NCBI GenBank assembly: GCA_051453625.1
Contig: JBOZIK010000001.1
Span: 282,465,693 to 282,529,692 of the forward strand
Length of the DNA stretch: 64,000 bases
Reading direction: 5' to 3'
Source: Welwitschia mirabilis
Taxonomy: Eukaryota > Gnetophyta > Gnetopsida > Welwitschiales
Of the stretch, positions 23,551 through 34,990 are shown in pieces. The position numbers and the translations under genes are program-made. Each line of letters begins with the position of its first letter. Position 1 is the stretch's first letter. Below the pieces are notes generated by a model. It saw only the letters and a list, made by a program, of their open reading frames with translations. It made no database searches and had not been told where the DNA came from.

Positions 23551-25150
23551 TAAATGCTCATACCTTGGTTTATAATTACAATTTCTAAGAGAGTAGCTAA
23601 GCCGATGATAGAAGGCTTATTACATCCTAAAATGCTTCTGTCATTTGCACTTTGCATTGTCTAAGCATGATATTTAGAGTTTCTTCTTCTTGCATGGCTT
23701 TTTAATTGATTATATTTGATTTTGTAAGTCCTATCTCACATTCTTCAATTCACATGTTAGTTTACTAATGTTAGCCTTGGCAAATGAGTTTTTATTTGCT
23801 AATTTTGTGCTACAATTCTTTTTTTGTTTAAAGGATAATTCATGATTATGAAGTAATTTCTTCATTTTAGTGCACAAGTTTTATAACTTAATGAAATCTT
23901 TGGAAATTAAATAATACATGTCTTGGAGTTACATATCTATTTCGTTCTATCTTTATTGATAGTGATCTATGTTTTCTTCATTATGACTTATGACATGGAC
24001 AATGATCATATAGGATGGATATGACCTCCCCTCATCATTAGAGGTGTGTAATTCTATGCATCATCATCATCATCCCAGATAGAGAAGAGTATCTCTCTCT
24101 TTCTTAAATTCTTACTTATATTCTTTTCCCTATAAGTGATTAGAGATGGGGCATTCTGAGGCTAGATGTTCTTATTCCCCACATACCTAGCATTCTAATT
24201 TGGAAATAACATTTTTAAATAAAGATCTAGATGAAGACTTACTTTTGAAATTACCTTTTTTCTAAGGCTTAGTTGTTTTGTTATTATTCTTTTGCCTCTC
24301 ATTCCTTTAAGAAAGTATCCTTGTAACCTGCCTTGTGATTAGAGCCAGTTCTTCATCTACATAATTTTATGAATTATCCTCATATGATACTTCTTTAGCT
24401 TTTCCTTTCACAATTTTTCTTGAGATTTTATTAGTCTTTAGGAATATTAAATTTTCTTTTATAACACCATCTTGGATAAGGTTTATTTTGTATGATATCA
24501 AGGCACTCTATAGTTTTTTAAACCTTATTCTGTTAAAGTCTCTTGAATCTTTCATTTCTATTCTCTTTAATCTATATTCTAATGTCAAGGACATGAGAAT
24601 CTTCTTAATGAATTTGGGTTCTAGAAGGTCTTCACTAATACCTTGAATAAAAGTTACTACGTTATCAAATTTGGTAAAGTATTCATAAGTTCTCTTTTCA
24701 TATTTCATCTTTAGATTCTCAATATGATTTATCCACATCAATAGTCTCGATTGCTTGACCATTAATGTACCTTTGCATGTATCTTCTAGAATGTTTCATA
24801 TCTTCTTAGCAGTTTTGCATCTAGTTATACAAATAGATTATTTTAAGGTAAGAGCAGAATATATTGCATTCTTTTCCCTTAAATCATAGGTGTGGGCAGC
24901 ATTGTCATCATCATTTCATCCATTTTTAGATTTGATTTGAGTGATCCTATTTTTAGTTGAGTTTTTGATAATTTCTAAGGATTCTTTATATCTGTCTTCA
25001 ATGCATTTCCAATCTTAAAACCCAAAAGATTATAAGCACACCCATATCCTCATCTTCCAATACGCATAGTTTATACCCTCAAATAACCAAGTTCTAATGG
25101 ATGCACCCCTTCCATTGGTTTACTCTAGGATTTTACTCCTTTTGTGCAAT
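23551..25150 (-). pseudogene. SIRE-like gag, copy B
   Basis: A second minus-strand gag next to its LTR. The UBN2-type capsid segment is open at 24508-24762 (84 aa: NLKMKYEKRTYEYFTKFDNV, SEDLLEPKFIKKILMSL), matching the E-x-x-x-E-x-F-x-K-F and K-x-x-x-K-I-L-x-S-L pattern of the family. Downstream come YVDEELALITRQV and the zinc knuckle CWVCGE, stop, EHLAS (about 24140-24200), where the last Cys lies after the break. An ATC repeat near 24060 encodes the Asp-rich patch. It aligns collinearly with copy A (for example 23740 with 21950) but is strongly diverged. Confidence 0.78.
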
Positions 25151-25155
25151 TATCC

Positions 25156-25167
25156 ACTCTAATACCA
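25156..25167 (-). promoter_or_regulatory. PBS of SIRE-like copy B
   Basis: The minus strand reads TGGTATTAGAGT, ten bases after the LTR end. This is the initiator-Met primer site with one C-to-T change. Confidence 0.8.
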
Positions 25168-25176
25168 CTTGAGAAT

Positions 25177-26786
25177 TGTTAGACTTAGATGGAAGGGGTG
25201 AATGAGTTCTACCAAATAAAAATTTTTATCCAAATACAAAATTTAAAGCATAATAAAATAAACACCTTACTAGATAACATGGCTTCCTAACTTAGGTAAA
25301 TCCACATACAAAGAACATATTCTTCTCACATCTCTAAATATTCTTGACCTATAAGAAATAGTGATTTTGGCTCACCATCAATCTTACAATAATGACAGTC
25401 TACTCATAAGTCAGCATCTTATTGCCCTTAGTAAAATCAATAAAGATGTATACATAAGCATAATCACAAAGTGAGATGCTCCTTGCAAGACAACAAACCC
25501 TTTGCCTTAGGGAAATAATGGTTTTTACTCATCATCAACCTTATAACAAAGTGTTAATCTCCTTGTAAGGTAGCATTATCTCTCTCTTATAAAAATACAA
25601 TAGTAATGTGAGATGCTTCTCATAAGGTAGCAAACTCTTTCCTCAAAGAAATGTAATAATTCAAATACTCACATGCATAACCTCAAAGTACACCTATACA
25701 AGGGTTGTCTTACAATGATTTTGATGATAGAATAATGGTCTTTATAATAGTATTCAAGAATAAGATAGTCCAATAATATAAGATCCAACAAATACAATAC
25801 AACAATAAGCCTGAATGATCTAACTTTGATGAAGAGCTTGAGTTCCTCATTGTCATCATTAACATAGGAGTAAATCACTAATTCAACAATATGGGATCCA
25901 AGAACAAATGATGAAAATACTAAGAGTTCCTTAAAAAATAATAGCTTTAGTTCTTCATGAGAAGTTTCAATTACTTGTGCATTCTTCATTATGTATTTGA
26001 TTTGATCATTGTGTTCCTGGGAATTTTTATCATTGCTTATATTTCTTTGATCATGTTATGCCTTTATAAGATTAAAGAGAAACTAGTTGTCTAACCTTAA
26101 ATAATAGTCATTTAAACTTTATAGCCATAGTATAATAGATAAGAGTGTCTAAGCATTGAGCTTGTATCTTTATTTTTATTTGATGTGAACTTTGATCTAA
26201 GACGTCTTTAAATGTGTAGACATCTACTAATAATTATATGTATTCACTTGGTAGATGCCTTTAGTGAAATTACCTAGAAACTGATGAAAATTAGATTGTG
26301 TAATCTCTGGATCTCCATAATCATGAATCCGTAATGAAAAATTTGATAACTCATCTAAAACGTAGAATATCCGTTAAAGTACAAAATAATTCTATTGCCT
26401 ATATTAGTTTAGCGTAGATGTCCTTAGCCATGTAGATGTTTTTTATTAGTATCAACTCTAACTTTCAACATAGTTCTCTTTGATGAGATAATCATCTTTA
26501 TCCTATGACTTGAAAGCTAATATATCATAGATTTATTTAACTTATAATTGTCTTTACCATATACGTCTTTCAATTGTAGATGTCTTCTTGATAGATGTCT
26601 TTTATACTAGAGAAGTCTTCAGATAATAATTTTTCATTTCAAATACTGAGCTTTTCATGAGATATCATCTTTGAATATTTGTTATTGACTTATGCTATAC
26701 ATGATCTAATTTCTTTGTAATGACCTATCAACATAATGACACAAAATATTTGACAAGTAGAATCATCAAAACTAAGTTTACTAACA
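25177..26786 (-). repeat. SIRE-like 5' LTR (right-hand, uninterrupted)
   Basis: About 1.6 kb, TGTTAGAC to CTAACA, with the inverted terminal motif TGTTAG/CTAACA. It is the intact reference for the split left LTR. It includes AGACGTCT at 26200 and further AGATGTCT or AGACATCT variants to about 26610. The short ORF at 25669-25989 on the minus strand has no family signature and overlaps LTR on its whole length, so it is not called. Confidence 0.88.
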
Positions 26787-29700
26787 TTTTTTCATTAGAG
26801 AAATATTTCACACATTTGCTAGAAGACTTTTTATTCAATATTTTTTAGTTACTGTCATTTAATATTTATTAAATATTTTATATTTTATAACTTAAATGTA
26901 TGTTCTAATTTTTAAAGTAACTATGTTAAATTTAGAGATAATTTCATATATTAAGAGTGTTGTAGATGTAATTACTAAAAAGGCATATTTAATTAACTTA
27001 GTGTTCTATGTTTTTTATTGAGTAGTAACTTTTGTATTATTTAGAAATTATTATAAATAAGTTATTAAAATAATTTATGAAATTCAATTTTTTTCCCATC
27101 TTGTGTAAAATATGCATTTTATATATAAGAATATTGTATGTTATTATTAATAATCTTTAATTGCATACAACCATGCATGAAGTTAATGATGATAACATGG
27201 GCTTAACAAGTAATAGATTATAGTTGTAAGGAATTAAAATCAGTAATACTTAGATTTATTTTAAGGAATAATTACTTGACATTAATGATAAAGGAAAATA
27301 TTGGATGAATGATTAAGATATCATTACTAAAAAATGATCACAAACTATGATAATGAACCCTTTAAATAAATTGCTTTCTAGACTTTGACGGCCTAAAAAT
27401 ATAAATATTAATAAGTAATTAACTATGCTTCAAAACATTTTGTTCAACCTATAGAAAATGTCCTTTCTATAACTTGTATGTTGAGTTTTTGTAGTACCTA
27501 CTATATAATAATTTACTAAAGCATATATAACTAGAGGGTTATGGCCTTAAATATTTGCATGCTTATCCACAAAAATAGCTTTATGTTTTTATCCCTTAAA
27601 AGATTTACTTATTTTAACTTTTATGCTTCTAATTTTGAATTTGATATAGGATATGAACTATTTTTAAGAATTTAATTCCTATATTATCTTCTTAATCTAA
27701 TGTACTTAAGCTCTTTTATAATGATTTTTATATACTAATTCACATTAGAATGAATAATGGCCATTACTTGAACATATCATGTACTTAGACTAACTTTTAT
27801 CCATCTTCTTTAATTTGCCTTCTTAATCCTATCTCTTTTGATTACATGTGACATTCTAGTATTTATGTTTATTATTTTCACTGTCATGGTTGTTCTTTTT
27901 AATCATACTTAAACCTTCATTCATCTTAATTAATTTCATACCCTATAATATTATGTTTCATGTTACTCCATTAGATTTAATTAGGCTTCTTGTTAAGATC
28001 TACCCTTGATCTTTACTAGTAATTTAAACATCCATGATACTAAATTTTCCATTAACTGATAATGTTGTAATAACCTACTCATAAAAATTTTATTTTTATA
28101 GAATTTTCATGTAATACATTACTCTTTTTACTCCTTATTATAGTCTTCTTGATATCTTAAATCTTATTAACTAACTCTAATTATTAGTCACATGGAAACC
28201 AATTCAGAATCATATAGTGGAATAAGCTCTTGACTTTAACTAATTATATAAATGTAATTCCTTGATAGTAGCCTAATCCAATTCAATCCTTATTGTGCTT
28301 TATAATTAAGGTAGATGTTGGTGGTAAATGATGAGTTCCCTAGCCCATCCAAAATGCACAAGCCAAAACTAGCCTTTATGTATGTCACAGAAATCTAAAC
28401 TCATGCATGCACATTGCATTGTATATTTCCACTCTAAACTCCAATTGTTAAAATACTCTAAAACTGTGGTATGTATGTGTGACACCATTTAGTGGGGTAT
28501 GGCATGATGTTTAAGTCTTTTATATGTCTTATATTTCAATGTAAATAATATTTATATTATTCGAAAGATGAAAGAAATCTAGGTTTGATTTCTTATAAAT
28601 CAATTCCTTGAATTCTTTTGCAATATTGTATGTAGGTGTATAATTCTATACCCTTTGATAATGAAATATATTATATGATTAAAAAATTAAATTAAATAAT
28701 ATTTTATCATTGACTTTTCATTTTTCAATTGCATTATTACTTGATGACAATGGTAAATTATTATTCTCTTACAAATAATCTTTCAAATTTTTCTTAACTT
28801 TTGCTAACAAAATTAGTCTATCATACACCCTATCTTAACTACACTCATCCTCTAAGATTACATCAACATTTTTCTTAAATTTAATTTAAAATTTTTTTAT
28901 TTAATAAAATGATTTTGCTAAAGTTAAATATCTAAATCTATTTAATTTAGTCTTTTAGATTTTTAGGTCTATAAACTTCATTGACAAAAATCTCTTTTCT
29001 AGAGTGGAAAATACTACATAACTTCTATATTATTTTAAATTTACTCTTTTAAAATTTCACATTTTACATAATCAACAAGGCATAATCAATACTTGATGTT
29101 AACTAAATAATGAATTTAAAATCATAATATGATTTTTGATTTTTTGAGAAATGGTAAATTACATTACATTATTCAAAAAATAAAATAGTAGATGAACACA
29201 TACTAGATTTAAAAGATATATTTCTAGGCCTAATAGAAATTTTAATAGTATTGAAAATTCCGTACATCACCATTTGGTTTTGTAAGTCTATTTTCCTAAT
29301 TTGAATCTAAAAGAAACTTAAGACTAGAATAACCAAGTGAATTAGTGACATATTCATTTGGGTGAAAAGTAAAGGGAAGAGTTTGATTTGTAGATGAAAC
29401 TTCTAAGAATTATTCATGTTATTCTTGTTTTTATGTCTTTCAATATAGTCTACTCTTCTTATTCTGACCATGTCTTAATTTTCATGCTTTATCTTTACTA
29501 TTAGGTAGTAGTGTATCACTGGTATATAGTGGTAGTATGGGAATGATACACATTTCATTAGATTTCATGTATGTCAGTAGTTTCCATAACAGTGATTTTT
29601 GAACCAAACCATGGGGATGTCTTATCATGCAAGGGTTCCAGCATCAATTTGAAGTTTTCGTTGGTATAAGATTAAATAAAAACTTCATCTCTAACCTTTC

Positions 29701-30900
29701 CACTTTTACAAAAGTAATGTAATGAATTAGTAAGAACAAATGAAAGATTTATGTTAAACTCACTTAACACCACTACTAGGAAGCAAAAGTAGAGCTCATA
29801 AATCTTGTTGAAGTGCCCATTTATAGTGAAATATTTCATGATGAGTGCTACTCAACCATCAAAGTATATCCTTTCTTCTATAACTTTAATATCTTTTTTT
29901 AATGGTTTTATTAATGTGTTTCTTAAATTTTAAAAAAATGGATGGCTTTAGAAATCCCCCCTTCAACTATATACCATTAGTTCCTATTTAAATAGAATTA
30001 ATTATTGAAGAAATACCAATATAGGTTATGATATTACCTACATTATAGTATCTATTATTCTAGCCATTAAAGAACTACTTTGATATTTTTACATCATCTC
30101 TCCTTAAGATCAAGACATAAATACCTTCTACTCATTTAAAATGATTGTCAAATTTTCATGATTCAGTGACATCCTATTCTTTATAAGTTCTATTCTAGTT
30201 CTTTGCCCATATCTTCTAATGCATTAGTAATATGTTATGGTTACATCAAATATGCTCTATTTTTACTTTCCTATGCATTAAAGTAAATTGAAAGGTAAGG
30301 TGTAGATAATGATAGTGCATGATGAGTTTTATGAATTTTAAAAATCTTAATAATACCTTTTGAAATTTTTAAATGTAACATAAAAAGGAAGGGAGTCTCA
30401 TTTTAAAAATTAGTCTTACATCTATGTCTTAAAAGTAACTAGAACTCAATTATAATATTATAATAGTCTTTATAGTTATTTAAGCTATCTAGATCATATG
30501 TAGTAGGGGAATGAACCTATGAGAGTGACTAGAGAGCTTAGGGAAATGAACCTATGAGAGTGAGTAGAGAGCTTGAGAAAAGAAATAATAATCAAAAATA
30601 TGAATTTATGTCTTATTATCTTCATTCAAATGAGACAATTCAAATTAATTCTAAAACTCATATGAATAAGGTTATCTATTATAAGGATACATTCTTTTAT
30701 AATATATCATCAAAAGAGCTTTAATTTTTTAGGATTTATAATTTTTAGAGATCTGACAATCTATTATTATATTAAAATAGATTATAACAAATTTTTACAG
30801 TACTAATTTTATCGTTCTGAAAAGGTAACTCTTGTTCTAAAATGTTATTTTATTATAGTTTAGGCTAGACTATTCTCATAAACATTAGCATATATCTTCA
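26787..30900. other. Unassigned decayed DNA
   Basis: Four kilobases between the SIRE LTR and the LINE. I see no ORF above background, no LTR pair and no known domain. The part nearest the LINE (30.3-30.9 kb) may be its 3' end but has lost any signature. It includes a 34-bp tandem repeat at 30507-30575. Confidence 0.4.
30507..30575. repeat. Tandem repeat, two units of about 34 bp
   Basis: GGGAATGAACCTATGAGAG and GGGAAATGAACCTATGAGAG begin consecutive units that end AGAGAGCTTA and AGAGAGCTTG. They are nearly identical, so the duplication is younger than most events around it. Confidence 0.9.
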
Positions 30901-33230
30901 AAAATAGAAGATCTCCCTTATCTTAATACTATTGTTTGAAAAAATAAATCTAAGGTATATTTTCACTTGTACTGAATATGTAAAAACATTTTGGAGGAAG
31001 GTATTAATTAATATCTTTAGTCTTTCTAACTCTTAACCTTCTTTACTTTTTTAGGCATTATAATATCTATGGAATTTATAAGATGAACCTTTTATGAGAT
31101 TTTCCACTTGACCAAATAAAATATTTAATGATATTATCTAAAATATTTGCTAGTTTATTTAATATTTGAAGACAATAAGGAGGATACATTATCATGCTTG
31201 ATAGACATGATTTTACTAAAGCCAATGCTTGAAAAATATTTGTTGTACCACCTCAACAGATAACCTATAATGTTTCATATAATTGAATTCTAGATATTAA
31301 CAATACATTGTTATACCTCTAAAGGAATACTAAGATATGTAAAGAAGGATAAAGAGCATTATACATATCTAATATATTAGTAGAAATAATTTGGATTTAT
31401 TCTAATTTAGTGTCAACTTTAAAATTATGGAAAATCTTCTAAATGTTGCTAAAATTTCTTAAGCCATAGAAAAACTAAAAATAAACACAATAAAGTTTCA
31501 TTTAAAAATTAAAAAACTAGGTAGGATGGAGCTAATTTTATAGTAATTAATTTAAATTATAAAATTAAGCTAGCTAGGAAATACATAACTAGAAAGATTA
31601 GATATAGTAAAGGGGAATCACCTAGATAAAGACCACTATATCCCTGAAAATAACCATATTTTTCTTTATTTATCATAACAAAAATTGCTCATCAAAATAT
31701 AGAACAAGATTAGTTTACTTAGTAGGTCAAAGAAATCATTCCCATATAAAGTATGAGTTGTAGTTAACCATTACATCATATAAAAGGCTTGTACTATATT
31801 TAGATTAATAAATAGCGTTGGCTTGGTCTTTTTGTAATGAACATTAATAATTTTATTGGCTAAGATAATGTTATCATGAATAGGATGAATCATATATCAC
31901 CAAATTCAAAGGAGAGAATCAAATCAAGAAGAAAATTTTTGAGATCTCTAATGATCATTTTTTTCCATATTTGATAAAAAGAATTACAAAGACAAATAGA
32001 ATGATAATGTAATAGACTATTAACACCCTTTATTTTTGGGATTAATGTGATAAGGGTATCATTGAAGGATTAGTTTTTCTTAAAAAAGGTACCTTTATTA
32101 AAAGCCTCTTGAACAATATTAAAATCATCATAATTGATGATATTCTAATACATCTAAAATAAGTTTGTAGTGAATTCATCTGCTCTAGGAGTATGATTCT
32201 TTTTAATAGAGTATAAGGCCTCTCAAATTTCATCTTTTTTAATATACCAGTTAAGAAAGTAGTACTAATTACTAGATATAATAGGCCTCACATAAGATGC
32301 TTGAAGATCTATATTCTTTTTAGAGAACAGATTCTGAAAATGTTGGATGAATTCAACTATGATATTTTAATTACTCTTTTAATGTATTTTAGATATGCTC
32401 TAACTTATACCATTCTATTCGCTAGCCTAGTTGTTGTTTGGAAAAAGAATCAAGTGTTATGATTTCCCTAATGAAGCCACTATATTCTTGAACATTGCTA
32501 CAAATATATATTTTTTTATTATTAATATTATTAGATATTAGTAATCAATTATTTCTTGTAATTAGTAAAACATGAGTTTCCTCATTCTAAGATTGAATTT
32601 GGTTAATCTCTTTCATTAACTATGATTTTATATTACTAAAACATGATTCAATTATTCCTTTATTAAAAAAAATCCATTTTATTGTTAAGTGGTTATTACT
32701 TTAACCCAAAAAAAAGGGCCATCCAATAGGACTTTATTCATATCCTTTTCTATGTAAAAAAACAAAGTGTAAAAGACCATTCCATAAAGAAATCATATTA
32801 CATTTAGTTAAATACTTCTAACCATACTAAAGATATATTTTCTTAATCAAAGGGAGTTCTCTAGAAGATTGGAATTTCTTAATTAAACTATTCTTAAAGT
32901 ATGCCTCAAGATTCTTGGAATAGCAATGTGGAATTTTAAAATAAATGACCATGCCCTTTTATCAAAATCTAGTATCAAGGTTGGGGAATCTTTATTGCTT
33001 TATGCCCTCTAGAATATCTGGACAATTGTTGGGAACTCTTATAGACTTGCTACCATGATGCATTCCTTAAAATAAAAAAAAATTCCTTCTCCCTTTTTTA
33101 AGCATTTTCACTACCTTAAATGTCATCAATCTACTAAAGCCCTAATCTTTTAATATTTTTAGGTTCATGAGTTACTTGTAAAAAGCCTTCCCTCTGGGGT
33201 AGGAAAACTAGCAGAAGTCCTTAATGTTAC
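30900..33230 (-). pseudogene. L1-like LINE ORF2 remnant: endonuclease end and reverse transcriptase
   Basis: Non-LTR retrotransposon polyprotein on the minus strand. Reading downward: a weak endonuclease end (32.9-33.2 kb), then RT with ALYSIKKNHTPRADEF (about 32170-32230, the S-K-x-P-G-P-D-G-F block), RPVSLCN-like and FLLDLILSFEFGDI pieces, NKIINVHYKKTKPTLFINLN (about 31800-31865), and GYFQGYSGLYLGDSPLLYL (about 31590-31650; the family has R-Q-G-D-P-L). Frames shift repeatedly and stops are common. The catalytic F-A-D-D box was not found. It is split at 33230 by the copia element, and its 5' part probably resumes at 40361. Confidence 0.75.
33226..33230. repeat. Target-site duplication GTTAC, left copy
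   Basis: GTTAC at 33226-33230 and again at 40356-40360, directly outside the two copia LTRs. A perfect 5-bp match, the length copia integrases make. Confidence 0.92.
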
Positions 33231-33470
33231 TGAGAGAAACAATAAACTCGCAAATTTAAAATAGTTCTATAGATGACTATATTATGTGTATTTTTCTTTT
33301 TTATGAGATCAGCCCTCATTAAATATAGATCAGTACACCTAAAAATGAAAATAAAAATGAATCAAGGAATTTCTCTTGACAAAATATCTTAGGAAGTTGA
33401 AAGAACAAAGGAAATAAAATCATAATAGATTTGAATTATAAAAGTAAGATGTTGACATCACATCCTATCA
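33231..33470 (-). repeat. Copia-2 3' LTR
   Basis: Begins TGAGAGAAACAA, ends CATCCTATCA, and pairs with 40121-40355. The purine-rich minus-strand stretch AGTGGGGAAA next to it (33471-33480) is the polypurine tract. Confidence 0.92.
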
Positions 33471-33480
33471 TTTCCCCACT
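33471..33480 (-). promoter_or_regulatory. Copia-2 polypurine tract
   Basis: The minus strand reads AGTGGGGAAA, directly before the LTR start TGATAGGATG. A good plus-strand primer. Confidence 0.8.
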
Positions 33481-33539
33481 TGATGTTAACCTATTCGACA
33501 CCATGGAAATTTGTAAATCCCACAAACTACTAACAAGTA

Positions 33540-34010
33540 AGAGGCTTGGCAAAAATATTAGCGATCTCAAAACTTAAATTCATATAATGAATTTTAATAA
33601 AGTTTTTATTAATAAAATCTTTGATGAATTAATTCATGATGTCTATATGCTTGGTTTGGGTATGATACATTAGATTCTTGGCAAATGCAACTGCAGTTGT
33701 ATTGTCATAATACATCTATATTAGTGATATAATAGAAAATTCCATTTTTTGAAGTAATGAATGAATCCAATAACTTACTTTGTGGCTTCTAAGAGAGAAA
33801 TATATTTTGCTTCTGTTGATGACAAAGCAATTGTGTTTTACTCTTTTAAGGAGCATGAGATAAGAGAATGTCCAAAAAAGAAACAATAGCCTATAGCAGA
33901 TTTGTGACCATCAATGAGACCTTTTCGATCAACATTTAAATAACCATAAATAACAATTTTTTTGTTATTTTTATTGTACTTCAGACCAAAATTCGAGGTG
34001 ATCTTCAAAT
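33540..34010 (-). pseudogene. Copia-2 RNase H remnant
   Basis: The minus strand gives SAIGYCFFFGHSLISCSLK (about 33850-33905), then IALSSTEAKYISLLEATK (about 33785-33840), the S-S-T-E-A-E-Y signature of copia RNase H, followed by a YYDNTTAVAFAKNLMYH-like block near 33670-33720 and a TKHIDI motif near 33630. The last residues before the LTR correspond to the ADIFTKPL end. Frameshifts separate the blocks. Confidence 0.85.
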
Positions 34011-34990
34011 ATTTGAGAACATTTTTGCTGCTTTCTAATCTAAAAGCTTTAGTTCTTATATAAATCTAGAAATATAATTTACACTAAACTAAATATCTAG
34101 TTTGATTATCATTAAATATGATAGACTTCCAATAAGAGAGAGATATAAGGTAGCATCAACGATTGATGAGTCATCTTTCTTTATGAGTTTAGTATGAATT
34201 AGAAGTGGAGTGTAAACTAGCTTCTAATTTGTCATATTGAATTTTTGTAAAAGGATTTGAGCAATTTTGGGTTGGTATAAGTAAAGAGATAAGGGATCAT
34301 GTTTGACTCGGATCCCAAGGAAGGATGTCATTTTTCCAAGATCATTCATTTCAAACTCTTTTTTCATCATTTGTAAAAATCTCTTATTCATCAAACTTGA
34401 AGATGAGAAATAAATAAGATCATCGGCATATTAAAAAACAAATGTATAGTCAAAATCAACTATTTTCTTATAAGTATTTATTTTAAAGGAAAGATGTTAA
34501 AAGTCTAAGTTAATAAAGAAATCATAAGTCCTCCTGAATCAAGCTTGTGATGCCTATTTAAGTTCATATAAGGCTTTATAAAGACAATAAACATGGTTAG
34601 GGTATTTTTCATCTATAAAACCTTGTGGTTGTTCAACATATACTTCTTCTTCTAGATAACCATTCAAAAAAGTAGAAGTGACATCAGGTTGAAGAGTACG
34701 GGAATTTAATTTAACTACAATGGCAAAGAATATGCAAATAGATTCCACTCATGAAATAGATTAAAACTTTCTTCAAAATCATGGCCTTAACATTGATTAT
34801 AACTTTTGGTGACAAAGTGAACCTTAATTGTTTTAATGAAACCAATATGGCCATGTTTAATGTAGAAAATCCATTTTAAACCAATGATAGGTTTATTGTA
34901 AGGACGTAAGATTAGCATGCATGTTTGGATTTATTAATTTGATGTAGCTTATTATGCATCACTTTATTGATTGAGGATATTTCAGAGCTT
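34011..34990 (-). pseudogene. Copia-2 reverse transcriptase remnant
   Basis: RT on the minus strand. The best open piece (34554-34748) reads through DVTSTFLNGYLEEEVYVEQP and HVYCLYKALYELK, the D-V-K-x-A-F-L-N-G-x-L block with the first catalytic Asp. The polymerase box YADD is intact at 34419-34430. Upstream, around 34760-34880, decayed pieces match the N-terminal KARLVAKG region. Downstream, the thumb region to 34011 is broken by stops. Confidence 0.88.

Larger units (their letters stand above)
2701..26786 (-). mobile_element. SIRE/Maximus-like Ty1-copia complex (outer element)
   Basis: A minus-strand copia-type element, or two overlapping relatives. It is bounded on the left by an LTR that starts TGTTAAAT (2701) and on the right by an LTR at 25177-26786. 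The left LTR aligns to the right one in two pieces, 2701-3235 and 16782-17795, because a Ty3-gypsy element sits between them. Inside, from right to left, are a PBS, gag with UBN2-like and CCHC regions, a protease/pre-integrase segment, an RNase H tail and an env-position region. The Asp-rich gag stretch (WDDDDES) and the EENYEIEEGYNSESKDN segment resemble SIRE/Maximus gag. Integrase core and RT are absent, so this is not autonomous. No matching target duplication is seen between 2696-2700 and 26787-26791, which fits a composite of two elements. Confidence 0.8.
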
